Positions 54,318-62,835 of a stretch of 64,000 nt of DNA are shown here, piece by piece (the first letter of the stretch is position 1; each line of letters starts with the position of its first letter). Below the pieces are notes generated by a model, which ran no database searches, was not told where the DNA came from, and saw only the letters and a list, made by a program, of their open reading frames with translations. The position numbers were made by a program, and so were the translations under genes. This stretch comes from Candidatus Limnocylindrales bacterium (GTDB lineage: Bacteria > Moduliflexota > Moduliflexia > Moduliflexales > JAUQPW01): assembly GCA_035559535.1 (NCBI GenBank), contig DATMBG010000051.1, positions 124,001 to 188,000 of the forward strand. The letters are read 5' to 3'.

Positions 54318-54785
54318 ATTATTGCCTGATTACAAGAAGATAATCTTGTAGCTCCCCTTAAGCAGGGTAAGAGGGGCGTGGACCTTACCGTTTGGGCGAT
54401 GTTTCAATGTGGGAATGGTATTTGTTCTGATCCGTTTCCATCTCGGCAGAAGTAGGGGTGCACGGCCGTGCACCCCTACAAGGACGTCACTTTTGATATT
54501 TCTATATTTAAATAATTTTAAAAATAATGAAAGAAATTGGTTGACAATCTATTTCCTCCATGGGAGACTCTTGAGGTGAAAATCGTATCCTTTAAAATGA
54601 GGGAGTGGAAGAGGGAGCGGAGAAAGGTAAGGTGTAAAAAGGATTGAATAGGGCTCTAAAGATCTCAATATCATATCTCGTTATCAAGTTTCAAGCATTT
54701 ATCACCACCTTTTCTGGCAAAAGGAGCTGGTTGCAAATTCAGCCATAAGAGCCGATGGCTAAAGTGGTAACCAGCCCTCTGTAAC
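54318..54785. other. Intergenic region with a GGCC palindrome
   Basis: The 468 bases between the glycan cluster and the molybdoenzyme gene hold no gene. A hairpin CCCCTT...AAGAGGGG lies near 54354-54376 and a perfect 28-bp palindrome at 54452-54479. A TTGACA at 54541 lacks a good -10 partner. The last 100 bases before the next gene contain GGTAACCAGCC and GCTGGTTGC, which can pair. Confidence 0.4.
54452..54479. repeat. Perfect 28-bp GGCC palindrome (intergenic)
   Basis: GTAGGGGTGCACGG (54452-54465) is followed by its exact reverse complement (54466-54479). The core GGGTGCACGGCCGTGCACCC is identical to the copy at 53231. This copy has no coding role. Confidence 0.9.
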
Positions 54786-56117
54786 ATGTTATATCAACCA
54801 CGGCATAAAGAAGCCTTATGGCAAGCTGCCGAAAAGGCTGGAATAAGCCGGAGGTGGTTTCTGCATTTGCTGAGCCTGGGTGGGACGAGTGCGGTCCTAA
54901 CCGCTATAAGGTTATCCAGCAAATCGTTGTTGGGATTGTCTCCGGTTTATGCAGCAGGTCCAGAGGAGAACTTTGCCAAACCCACAAAGTCCTATCATAT
55001 TTATCCCTTTGCGGTTGAAGCAGGTACCAGGTGGTGGGATGTCAAAACGTATATCACACCGTGGGAACGGGTTTTTATTCGTAACCGTTACAAAACACCG
55101 CTCCTTGACAAGGCAAAGTGGACACTCAAAATCCATGGCGATGCAGTGGAAAAACCACTGACGCTGACCTACGATGAACTTCTCAAGCTACCAAGTCGTT
55201 CAGAGATTCGTGTACATGAATGCTTCGGTAATGGTCGTACCCTTAATTGGGAGCAACTGGGTCATGAAGTCAGGGGTGGCAACTGGGGATTCTCAGATGT
55301 TGGTCAGGTGGAATGGACCTATGTTCCCATGGCTGAAATTCTAGACCGTGCCAGGGTCAAGACAGATGCGAAAAACTTACTCTTTTGGAGTGGAGTAGAT
55401 GGTCCTGATACGGGGCGTCCCATGCCGATGTCAGAGATTTTTAGTCGTCCGGAGGAGATTGGGCTCGCCTTTGGCATGAACGGCATAGATTTACCCCCAG
55501 ACCATGGAGGACCCGTACGGGCGGTGGTGCCCGGCTGGGGTGGTGCGGCTAGTGTCAAGTGGTTGACAGAAATCATTATCTCTTCAACCAAAGGTTTCTG
55601 GACCCGCATGCACACCAAAGAAGAAGCTTATATAGGACCTGATTACCCTCCTGAAAAGCCCGGTCCCACTGATGAATTCCGTGGTGTTACTGCTCAAGAC
55701 ATTCGTGGTCAGACGGGTACCTGGCTCAAGGTCAAGAGCCACCTGACTATCCCCTATACCATGAAAAACTCAGAACCACCAGAAGGCTATCCACTCAAAC
55801 AGGGGGAACCCTATACCATGCCTGCAGGCAAGTATACCATGTTGGGCTATGCCTATTCACCCCACGGTATTCAAAAAGTGGAATACAGCCTTGATGGAGG
55901 TAAAACGTGGAAAGAGGCTCCTATTAAAGACCCCCTTGGACTTAAATACCGCTGGGTACGCTTTGAGTTTCCGTGGGAAGCGACCCGTGGCACCCATATC
56001 TTAGCAACCAGAGCTACAGATAAACGGGGTGAAGTCCAGCCGGATACCGTGCCCTTCAATGAACTGGGTATCAACTGTAATGCCGTACCGAAGTTTGAGG
56101 TGAATGTGACGTCGTAG
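54786..56117 (+). CDS. Sulfite-oxidase-family molybdoenzyme (SoxC/SorA-like)
   Basis: This 443-residue periplasmic enzyme has a Tat signal SRRWFLHLLSLGG (RR 22-23). The molybdopterin domain carries the molybdenum-ligand cysteine C146 in HECFGNGR, plus GGNWGFSDVGQVEWTYVPM, LFWSGVDGPDTG and HGGPVRAVVPGWGGAASVKWL. A C-terminal Mo-cofactor dimerisation domain follows from about 330 (AYSPHGIQKVEYSLDGGKTWKEA). The overall architecture matches SoxC and SorA sulfite dehydrogenases. It probably oxidises sulfite or a related sulfur compound and passes electrons to the cytochrome encoded next. SoxC proper works with SoxAXYZB, none of which are here. Confidence 0.88.
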   Translation: MLYQPRHKEALWQAAEKAGISRRWFLHLLSLGGTSAVLTAIRLSSKSLLGLSPVYAAGPEENFAKPTKSYHIYPFAVEAGTRWWDVKTYITPWERVFIRNRYKTPLLDKAKWTLKIHGDAVEKPLTLTYDELLKLPSRSEIRVHECFGNGRTLNWEQLGHEVRGGNWGFSDVGQVEWTYVPMAEILDRARVKTDAKNLLFWSGVDGPDTGRPMPMSEIFSRPEEIGLAFGMNGIDLPPDHGGPVRAVVPGWGGAASVKWLTEIIISSTKGFWTRMHTKEEAYIGPDYPPEKPGPTDEFRGVTAQDIRGQTGTWLKVKSHLTIPYTMKNSEPPEGYPLKQGEPYTMPAGKYTMLGYAYSPHGIQKVEYSLDGGKTWKEAPIKDPLGLKYRWVRFEFPWEATRGTHILATRATDKRGEVQPDTVPFNELGINCNAVPKFEVNVTS

Positions 56118-56128
56118 GACTAGCCTAT

Positions 56129-56162
56129 GGAAGAAGGTCTCGATTACAAAGGACCTTCTTCC
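56129..56162. terminator. Stem-loop between molybdoenzyme and cytochrome genes
   Basis: GGAAGAAGGTC (56129-56139) pairs perfectly with GACCTTCTTCC (56152-56162). No T-run follows directly, so within this operon it may act more as a processing or partial-termination element. Confidence 0.5.
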
Positions 56163-56188
56163 TCTCCAGGTTCTTTTATATTTAGATC

Positions 56189-56641
56189 ATGGGCCATGGA
56201 TTTACAATAACAATGAAAGTCGCCGTTGTGTGGGGTTTATATCTGATCTTCGGGGGAGTGGTCCTGGCCACACAATCTCCTTTAACACAGAATACTCCAT
56301 CACCCGGTTCGGTTGTGGAATCAGCACAACTTGCCAAAGGTAGAGAGCTATTCAAGGAGAAGTGCGCACGCTGTCACGGTCCACAGGGTCAGGGCACTCG
56401 GATTGCACCCGCACTTGTTCGCACACCACATCCCCTGGGAGGCTATAAAACGGCTGCAGGTCTGTTCACTTATGTGAGCAAAGCCATGCCCTTTGATGCA
56501 CCGGGAAGTCTCAAAGAGGAGGAGTATTGGGCGGTAGTTGCCTTTCTGGCCGATGCCAATCGGCTATTACCTGACAAGAAGGTGACCCTGGGTCCGGCAA
56601 ACGCTGAGTCGATCCGCCTCGACGTATATCCCGCTCCATGA
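56189..56641 (+). CDS. Periplasmic cytochrome c (SorB/SoxD-like)
   Basis: This class I cytochrome c has up to 150 residues. A signal peptide is visible (KVAVVWGLYLIFGGVVLA), and starting at the ATG at 56213 would give a cleaner one. The heme site is C59-x2-C62-H63 (CARCHGPQGQG), and the distal methionine is M100 in SKAMPFDAPGSL. It sits 71 bases after the molybdoenzyme gene and is the expected electron acceptor. Together they form a sulfite dehydrogenase-like pair feeding the respiratory chain. A palindrome follows its stop codon. Confidence 0.88.
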   Translation: MGHGFTITMKVAVVWGLYLIFGGVVLATQSPLTQNTPSPGSVVESAQLAKGRELFKEKCARCHGPQGQGTRIAPALVRTPHPLGGYKTAAGLFTYVSKAMPFDAPGSLKEEEYWAVVAFLADANRLLPDKKVTLGPANAESIRLDVYPAP

Positions 56642-56642
56642 T

Positions 56643-56670
56643 AAACGGGCGGAAGGCCTTCCGCCCCTAC
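56643..56670. repeat. GGCC palindrome after the cytochrome gene
   Basis: The core GGGCGGAAGGCCTTCCGCCC (56647-56666) is a perfect 20-base palindrome. The left flank (AAAC) has drifted from the family's GTAG, but the right flank (CTAC) is kept. It starts just behind the TGA and separates two convergent genes, so it could also aid termination. Confidence 0.8.
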
Positions 56671-56673
56671 AGT

Positions 56674-57090
56674 TTAACAATCCTCGTCTTTTACCTCGTC
56701 TAGAAGCGCCTCTACCCGTGTGCGGATTTGATCACGTATCTCCCGAACTTTTTCTATGGGCTGACCGGCCGGGTCCTCTAAACCCCAATCCTCCGTGAGG
56801 TAAATGCCCGCCGGGCAGACACTTGCATCTACCCCACAACCCATGGTAATCATCCTTGCAGCACCTGTAACCATCTGAGGCGTAAGCTGCCGGGGTCTCT
56901 GTCCTTCCAAGGAAATACCTATTTCCGTCATAACCTGCTTGATTATGGGGTTAATCTCCTTTCCTGCCATGGTCCCTGCAGAAAGCGCACGGATTTTAAG
57001 CCCCCGCGCTTTGGCAAAGTAATTGAAAAATGCTTCGGCCATCTGCGATCGACCGGCGTTGTGTACACATACAAAAAGGATGGTTTTCAT
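56674..57090 (-). CDS. arsC: Arsenate reductase, thioredoxin-coupled type
   Basis: ArsC (138 residues) has the low-molecular-weight phosphatase fold. The anion loop C-x5-R is C8VHNAGR14. The further cysteines C85 and C92 (CGVDASVC) have the seven-residue spacing of the thioredoxin-linked family. The aspartate is in EDWGLEDP. It reduces arsenate to arsenite. Its start overlaps the end of arsM, and the three ars genes run together on the minus strand. Confidence 0.92.
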   Translation of the reverse strand: MKTILFVCVHNAGRSQMAEAFFNYFAKARGLKIRALSAGTMAGKEINPIIKQVMTEIGISLEGQRPRQLTPQMVTGAARMITMGCGVDASVCPAGIYLTEDWGLEDPAGQPIEKVREIRDQIRTRVEALLDEVKDEDC

Positions 57091-57920
57091 CTTCTTGCCC
57101 CGGTGACCGGTTTAGAAGCCCGTATAAAAGCACTCATAAGAACTCCCTCGAGTTCTGCCTCCACACTTCCACTGCAACAGGAAGAAACGATCTCTGTAAC
57201 ATCCTCTTGGGTATAGATCCGGGTTGGAGTAACCGTTATATCCATAAAACCTGCAGCGGTAAGCTTCATCCGATATTCTTCTTCAGAAAGCGCACCGGCC
57301 ACACAACCGGCCCAAAGCTCGAGGTTTCTTCGAAGAGCCTCGGATACCGGTTTACGAAACACCACATCGGATACTGCCAATCGACCTCCCGGTCGTAATA
57401 CTCGAAAAGCCTCTCTGAACACCTGGTCTTTATCCGGTGAGAGGTTAATAACACAGTTGGAAATGATGACGTCGATGGAATTATCCGGCAAAGGGATATT
57501 CTCGATCGTACCTTTGAGAAACTCTACGTTTTCAACACCTGCCTTTTTCTGGTTCTCTCGGGCAAGTGCCAGCATCTCGTCGGTCATATCCAGGCCGTAA
57601 GCTTTACCGGTCGGACCGACGCGTCGGGCTGAGAGAAGTACATCTATACCACCTCCCGAACCCAGATCCAACACCGTTTCACCGGGTTTAAGTTCAATAA
57701 GAGCCGTCGGGTTTCCACACCCCAGAGAAGCTAAAACCGCCTCTTCAGGAAGCCCTGCCGCTTCATTAACTGTATACAGATCACGGGTAATAGGATCATC
57801 TTCCCTGGTTCCTGATCCGCAGCAACCCGAACTGCCCTGTACTATCTGCCGGGCAAGGGTCGCATACTTCTCCCGGATATACTCTCTTACCTCATCTTTC
57901 CGGTTGTTAACCGCATTCAT
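57087..57920 (-). CDS. arsM: Arsenite S-adenosylmethionine methyltransferase
   Basis: ArsM (277 residues) methylates arsenite to mono-, di- and trimethylated species. The SAM motif is [16 protein letters not shown] (from about 83). The three conserved arsenic-binding cysteines are C68 (LGCGNP), C156 (SNCVINL) and C206 (WAGCVAGAL). An extra CC pair lies at 33-34. The start at 57920 has an AGGAGG ribosome site; the frame extends to 57971 but overlaps arsR more than is needed. No arsenite efflux gene is present, so methylation may be the main detoxification route here. Confidence 0.92.
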   Translation of the reverse strand: MNAVNNRKDEVREYIREKYATLARQIVQGSSGCCGSGTREDDPITRDLYTVNEAAGLPEEAVLASLGCGNPTALIELKPGETVLDLGSGGGIDVLLSARRVGPTGKAYGLDMTDEMLALARENQKKAGVENVEFLKGTIENIPLPDNSIDVIISNCVINLSPDKDQVFREAFRVLRPGGRLAVSDVVFRKPVSEALRRNLELWAGCVAGALSEEEYRMKLTAAGFMDITVTPTRIYTQEDVTEIVSSCCSGSVEAELEGVLMSAFIRASKPVTGARR

Positions 57921-58281
57921 GGTTTCTACCTCCTTTTTCTTGTTCCTCCAAATAGCGGGCAAGTAAAGCAACGGCTTCCTGATTAATCCGACAAATCATG
58001 TTTTTACCGCGTCGCTTCATGGTAATTAAACCCGCCTGGCGAAGTTCCTTTAGATGAAAGGAAATCCTGGAGGTAATTTGATTTGCTCCGGTAATCTGGC
58101 AGCAAACCTCTCCGGCCGTTGGTCCCTCCAGGGGCCTTACATCCCCCTTCTCATCTATGGCTAAAAGAGACGAAGGGGGGCAACGACGTAGGAACTCAAA
58201 GATTCTCAATCGTGTTGGATCGCCAAGTGCCTTAAACATCCCGGCGATCTTTATAATTCGATCTTCGGTTATGGGGTTCAT
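57907..58281 (-). CDS. arsR: ArsR/SmtB family repressor
   Basis: This 124-residue winged helix regulator starts with [16 protein letters not shown] and has the recognition region [21 protein letters not shown] cysteine pair C60-C61 (EVCCQITG), and possibly C34, could bind arsenite and release the protein from DNA. An insertion at about 38-55 ([15 protein letters not shown]) is characteristic of a subgroup next to arsM. It overlaps arsM and is the first gene of the operon, so it should repress all three. Confidence 0.93.
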   Translation of the reverse strand: MNPITEDRIIKIAGMFKALGDPTRLRIFEFLRRCPPSSLLAIDEKGDVRPLEGPTAGEVCCQITGANQITSRISFHLKELRQAGLITMKRRGKNMICRINQEAVALLARYLEEQEKGGRNHECG

Positions 58282-58282
58282 A

Positions 58283-58313
58283 TTATTTAAATATTTCTAG
58301 ATTTATTTAAATA
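58283..58313 (-). promoter_or_regulatory. Candidate ArsR operator, two TTATTTAAATA copies
   Basis: TTATTTAAATA occurs at 58283-58293 and again at 58303-58313, exactly 20 bases apart, or about two helical turns, directly before the arsR start. Each copy contains the palindrome TATTTAAATA. ArsR-family operators are short AT-rich inverted repeats, so this position and form fit autorepression. Confidence 0.55.
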
Positions 58314-58579
58314 AAGACTCCTTTTATCTCCTGTCAAGATCCATAAAGAAAAATAAGAAAAAATATCGGATAGGTCATCTATAATTTCAAATTGATAAGC
58401 TTAAAAAAGAGGTGGGACAGAAAGGGGCCTCAGGAGTTGGAAGCTCTAAAAGGAAAATAGTACCCCTATCCTTTCCATTACCGGTATAACCTTATCCCTT
58501 GTAACCCTGGAAGGAATAGGAGAAACGGTAAGGAATCCTGGATTTTACACGGACCCTTATCCCTACCCTTAGGGATTCT

Positions 58580-59782
58580 TTAGCGTCTTCCCCGTACCGG
58601 AGAGTAGTTGGTATAAGCAGTCAGAAAGTTATACCAACGGGGATAATCTCGGGTAAAATCCAGCCTGTCATAATTGGGCGCAAAAGTCTTCTTATTTCGT
58701 GGAAAGTAGATGGATACGCCATAGGCATAAGGGAGATCGCTACTTCTGAAATTGTGAAGGACAAATCCATTCCCGGCGTCATTGGAGATAACCCGCCTAA
58801 CCTTCTCGGCGGCACTTTTAATAGACGCTTTCTCCACAGAGCCCATGATGAGACTTGCTAAATCGTACAGATCTACGTAGTTATCGTTGGTAAAGTACTG
58901 AACTTGATTTCGAATTGTAGAGAGAAGATCGCAAATGGCCGGAATCTCTGGAGTCAGAGCCTTTCCCAATTCGTCTACGGCAGCTACCACCTGCTTAATT
59001 TTGCTGATGTCCAGGGCGGATTGGGTTACATTTCGGTTGTTGGGATAGCTTTCTGCATAACACTGGACAATAGCCCGGGCCAGATCTGGGGGAGAAATAT
59101 TGGGATCGGTAAATAAAGTTTCAAAGATTTTGTTATAGGCCCAACCTGCTCCCGGCTCTGTTTCCTCAGAGCCTACAATAAAATTGACACAATCCTTGAT
59201 TTCATAGGCCACTTCCAGCATATTCATCAAGCAGGCATTGAACCCTACGACATCTATTTTGCGATTCGGAACAGTAAGGGCCTTTTTAAGCTCCAGATTA
59301 TCCAAATAATCCCGTGCCGTAACATCCACGGCAATATATCGTTTATGTTGTGGGTCTGTGGTCACTTTTTTAACCGTACTTAAAAAGATCGATTTTCGTA
59401 CTTTTCTTCGGTGATCTACGGGCGTTCCCCGAAGAGAGTCATAATCAAATCCTTCGGGAAGATCTTCCCAACCTCCGCCATGATTCCAGACATCTACCAG
59501 ATAATGCTCTGCCGGATACTTTTGCATGGCCCAGGTTATAAAATCCTGCAGTACAGCGGGATCTCCGGTATTTGTTTCCGAGAGGACTTGAACACATCGG
59601 GCATTATTCTTTTCAATGAGATATCTCTTGACGGTCTGCTCTTTTAAGTTATCGAATTGGACCAGGACTTTAACCTGAGTGTTCGATCCAAACATTTTCA
59701 TTTCATCGATATCATGGTAACCCGATCCTTCCAGGTCATTGTCCCCTGCTATGAAAACCAGAAAAGTCCACTTGGCTGCCAT
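58580..59782 (-). CDS. Clostripain-family (C11) cysteine peptidase
   Basis: This 400-residue protein of the clan CD caspase-like fold has its catalytic histidine in DVWNHGGGWED (H101) and its catalytic cysteine in DVVGFNACLMNMLE (C184). The opening WTFLVFIAGDNDLEGSG is typical. Clostripain relatives cleave after arginine or lysine and are often secreted, but no signal peptide is visible, so it probably acts inside the cell or leaves by another route. It is transcribed alone. Confidence 0.88.
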   Translation of the reverse strand: MAAKWTFLVFIAGDNDLEGSGYHDIDEMKMFGSNTQVKVLVQFDNLKEQTVKRYLIEKNNARCVQVLSETNTGDPAVLQDFITWAMQKYPAEHYLVDVWNHGGGWEDLPEGFDYDSLRGTPVDHRRKVRKSIFLSTVKKVTTDPQHKRYIAVDVTARDYLDNLELKKALTVPNRKIDVVGFNACLMNMLEVAYEIKDCVNFIVGSEETEPGAGWAYNKIFETLFTDPNISPPDLARAIVQCYAESYPNNRNVTQSALDISKIKQVVAAVDELGKALTPEIPAICDLLSTIRNQVQYFTNDNYVDLYDLASLIMGSVEKASIKSAAEKVRRVISNDAGNGFVLHNFRSSDLPYAYGVSIYFPRNKKTFAPNYDRLDFTRDYPRWYNFLTAYTNYSPVRGRR

Positions 59783-59905
59783 GGTGTTTTCCTCCTGTTT
59801 TTAAGCTAAAATTAAGTTGCGCAAATTTTGAGCTTTGCCTAAAATATTCTAGGTAATCGAACCATGTCAAGAAAAATCAACCCTCATCAGGAGAGATAGG
59901 CGACC

Positions 59906-60595
59906 ATGAGCAGGCTTGTTCTTTTTGATATTGACGGAACCCTTATTGGATCTGGAGGTGCCGGTGCCAGATCCATTGTTCGGGCCTTTCAACAGTTATA
60001 TGGAATTGAAAATGCCATGGAAGGGGTAGACCCCAACGGTAATACGGATCCCCGGATCTTCCGGGAAGCCCTGGAGAAGAACTCACCGATTCCCCGCGAC
60101 TTTAAGCAGGAATATCCCCGCATTCTGCAGAAGTATTTAGAGTGTTTGGAAGAAGAAGTTCGGAAGGTTCATACGGCCCATGTTAAGCCCGGAATCCTGG
60201 AACTTTTGGAAGCCTTATCCACGGTACGTGGGGTATTTTTAGGACTGGCCACCGGGAATGTTGAACGGGGGGCCCGGATCAAGCTTCAGGTTCATAATTT
60301 AAACCGCTTTTTCCCGGTGGGTGGTTTTGGAGATGATTCCGAGATCCGGAGAAATCTTACCCGAATAGCCGTGGAAAAAGCAGAAAAACTCTACGGACAA
60401 ACCTTCAAAGGCCGAGACATTTTTGTCATCGGAGACACTCCCCGGGATATTGATTGTGGAAGGGCTCTGGAAGGGGTCTGTATAGCGGTGGCAACGGGCT
60501 CTATCTCCCGGGATGAGCTGTTAGCCTGTAACCCGGATCATTGTTTTGAAGACCTGAGGGAATACCAGGCCCTCCTTGACTTGATTTTAGGTTAG
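59906..60595 (+). CDS. HAD-superfamily phosphatase
   Basis: This 229-residue haloacid dehalogenase-type hydrolase has motif I FDIDGT (D8, D10). The motif II threonine is in GLATGN, the motif III lysine region is in AVEKAEKLYG, and the motif IV aspartates are in FVIGDTPRDIDCG. The helical cap at about 15-90 is of the phosphoglycolate phosphatase type. The substrate is a small phosphate ester, not determinable here. The ribosome site is GGAGA, and it diverges from the peptidase gene. Confidence 0.88.
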   Translation: MSRLVLFDIDGTLIGSGGAGARSIVRAFQQLYGIENAMEGVDPNGNTDPRIFREALEKNSPIPRDFKQEYPRILQKYLECLEEEVRKVHTAHVKPGILELLEALSTVRGVFLGLATGNVERGARIKLQVHNLNRFFPVGGFGDDSEIRRNLTRIAVEKAEKLYGQTFKGRDIFVIGDTPRDIDCGRALEGVCIAVATGSISRDELLACNPDHCFEDLREYQALLDLILG

Positions 60596-60674
60596 TAGGT
60601 TTAGATATCCGCTGCCTGTTGTCCCCTGTAGAAGCAAAGAAAACAGGGAACAATAGACAACGGCCAACAGACCG

Positions 60675-62258
60675 TTGACAGTTTTTGGAAAAGCTCTTAA
60701 ATCCGCCAGTTGGGTCATGGGAATCCTCCTGATTATCAAAGTCTTTGGCTTTGTAGAAAAGCAGGTTTTGGCCTATTTTTTCGGGACCGGATTCCAAATC
60801 GATGCCTATTTTGTCACCTTTGGAATTTTGATCGTCTTCTGGGATTGCATCCGGGATCTCATAGGTCCTTCCTTTCTTCCGGTTTTGGTAGAAACTAAAG
60901 AGAATCAAACCGAGGCCCAAGGCTGGAAACTGATCAGCATCCTTTTAAACCTCCTGGCAATTATTCTGCTTGGCTTATCTCTTCTTTGCGTACTTTTTGC
61001 ACCGTCCCTGGTACACTTTATTGCTCCCGGATTTAAAGACGAACAGTTTCGGGTCGCCGTTAACCTCATCCGAATTATGTTTACCGGAGCTGCTTTTTTT
61101 GGTATTGAGATCCTGACTTTTCAGGTCCTGAATTCTTATCATCGATTCGTTTTAGCCGTCTTAGGAGACTTCTCCTTTAAGGTTTTAGGGCTGTTAGGAC
61201 TTGTGACGCTTTATCATTCTCTGGGGATTTATGGTCTGGGCGTGGGAATTTTAGTCGGCTCCCTGGTTGCACCTCTGATTCACCTGGCAGGACTCTGGCG
61301 GAAAAGATACCTCTATCAACCCACGCTGGATATAAGCTTTGGTCCCTTCCGTAAAGTTATCTCCCTGATGCTTCCCCTGGTGGCCGGGCTCTTTTTCACC
61401 CAGGGGCGTCGTATCATCGATAATGCCTTCGCATCTACCCTGGCCGTTGGAAGTGTTTCTGCCTTAACTTTCGCTTATAGACTCATTGACTTTCCCTTTG
61501 TAGCCATCGCAGAACCCCTGGCCGTCGTTTTATTCCCCTTTTTTTCTGATTTAGCCGTCAGGCAAAGTAAAACAGATTCCCCTTCCCTGAGAAGGGAACG
61601 AATGGGAGAGAATGAGCTGGTTGAAACCCTGATGGTTGCCCTTAAAACGATTTTTTTGATCTTCATCCCCCTCAGCATTGGCTTATTTACCCTTCGAGTT
61701 CCCATCATTCAACTCCTCTTTGAACGGGGTCATTTCGATGCGAATTCTACCCAGATGACCGTCCTTCCTTTGACCTTCTATGCCTGGGGGATGACCAGTA
61801 ACGCTTTGGAAGCCGTTTTGTTGAGATTCTACTATGCCTTATCAGATACCAAAACTCCCATCCTTTTGGAAGTCATCGCCGTCCTATTCCATGTTACCCT
61901 GGTCTATTTCCTGATAGATCCTCTGCAACATGGGGGTATTGCTTTGGCTTTTACCCTCTCTAAAACCCTTAAAGTTTCCCTTCTCTACATTCTTCTTAAA
62001 GGGAAGGTGGTGAACCTCCATTTTTATAATCTTTTAGGATTTTTAGCCAAACTGGGGCTTGCAGGCATCGCCATGGGAGCTTCCATTTACTTTTATCACG
62101 ATTGGGTTAAGGTTTTATTGGACCTCTCTCACCTGGTGGGCCGTGGAATTCTAGTCGGCTCTGCCGGAATGGTAGGACTGTTAACTTTCTTCGGCATGGT
62201 TCTCCTTTTGAGGGTCCGAGAGGTGGGAACTCTGGTTCACTTACTCAGACCTCATTAA
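60675..62258 (+). CDS. murJ: Lipid II flippase MurJ/MviN
   Basis: MurJ (527 residues) is a membrane protein with about 14 helices that flips lipid II for peptidoglycan synthesis. It has the family opening ALKSASWVMGILLIIKVFGFVEKQVLAYFFGTGFQIDAYF. Later come GRRIIDNAFASTLAVGSVSALTFAYRLIDFPFVAIAEPLAVVLFP and LLFERGHFDANSTQMT, both diagnostic. The start codon is a TTG at 60675 that lies at the edge of a short repeat (CGGCCAACAGACCGTTGACAG), so it is not certain. Confidence 0.9.
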   Translation: MTVFGKALKSASWVMGILLIIKVFGFVEKQVLAYFFGTGFQIDAYFVTFGILIVFWDCIRDLIGPSFLPVLVETKENQTEAQGWKLISILLNLLAIILLGLSLLCVLFAPSLVHFIAPGFKDEQFRVAVNLIRIMFTGAAFFGIEILTFQVLNSYHRFVLAVLGDFSFKVLGLLGLVTLYHSLGIYGLGVGILVGSLVAPLIHLAGLWRKRYLYQPTLDISFGPFRKVISLMLPLVAGLFFTQGRRIIDNAFASTLAVGSVSALTFAYRLIDFPFVAIAEPLAVVLFPFFSDLAVRQSKTDSPSLRRERMGENELVETLMVALKTIFLIFIPLSIGLFTLRVPIIQLLFERGHFDANSTQMTVLPLTFYAWGMTSNALEAVLLRFYYALSDTKTPILLEVIAVLFHVTLVYFLIDPLQHGGIALAFTLSKTLKVSLLYILLKGKVVNLHFYNLLGFLAKLGLAGIAMGASIYFYHDWVKVLLDLSHLVGRGILVGSAGMVGLLTFFGMVLLLRVREVGTLVHLLRPH

Positions 62259-62267
62259 AAACCTGGC

Positions 62268-62768
62268 ATGGTGCGTATTTTTCTGAAAATACCCGGGCAA
62301 CTTCATCCCAAAACCGGTGGAAGGAACAACAGGCAAAAGGCAAAAATAATCGGGGTAGTTCCCTTTGCCTTGGGTTTTCTGTTCGTTCTGGGGAGTTGTA
62401 CCAACAAGGGCGAAACCCCTGAGGAGATTGCCAGAATGTTTTTGGATAAGTATTATATCGAAATCGACCAGGAGGGCGCCCTTCCTATCAGTGCCGGGTT
62501 GGCAGAGAAAAAACTCAAAGAAGAATTAAAACTGGTGGAAGGCATCCGGGGCATGGGGGTCTCACCCCAACAGGCAAAGCCCAACATTTATTATAAATTC
62601 CAGGACGTTAAAGAATCCGGTCCTGCCACCAAAGTTTTTCGATACAAAATTATCATCAAGGGAGGACCGCAAGAGGTCCAGAAAGATGCCATTATGATTG
62701 TTTCCAAAGTAAATAATGTCTGGAAGGTAACCAATTACGATACTTTCGAGGCTTCATCTCCCCCATAA
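62268..62768 (+). CDS. Lipoprotein of unknown function
   Basis: This 166-residue protein has a hydrophobic segment and lipobox ending at C44 (FLFVLGSC). Its N-terminal leader is unusually long because it contains about 25 basic residues before the segment, part of them encoded by a CAAAAGGCAAAAA repeat. The mature part (EEIARMFLDKYYIEIDQEGALP) resembles NTF2- or lumazine-binding-like lipoproteins, but I cannot name it. It starts ten bases after murJ and may be co-transcribed. Confidence 0.65.
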   Translation: MVRIFLKIPGQLHPKTGGRNNRQKAKIIGVVPFALGFLFVLGSCTNKGETPEEIARMFLDKYYIEIDQEGALPISAGLAEKKLKEELKLVEGIRGMGVSPQQAKPNIYYKFQDVKESGPATKVFRYKIIIKGGPQEVQKDAIMIVSKVNNVWKVTNYDTFEASSPP

Positions 62769-62835
62769 AGGGTGGTTGAGTGTTATGGATCTGTCCGGAC
62801 ATTAAAGAATATCCCAACGAGTTACTCATCCTTCC

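Noticed and set aside
34423-56670. CRISPR array made of the recurring palindromes
   Set aside because: The copies are kilobases apart, lie partly inside genes, and have no regular spacers.
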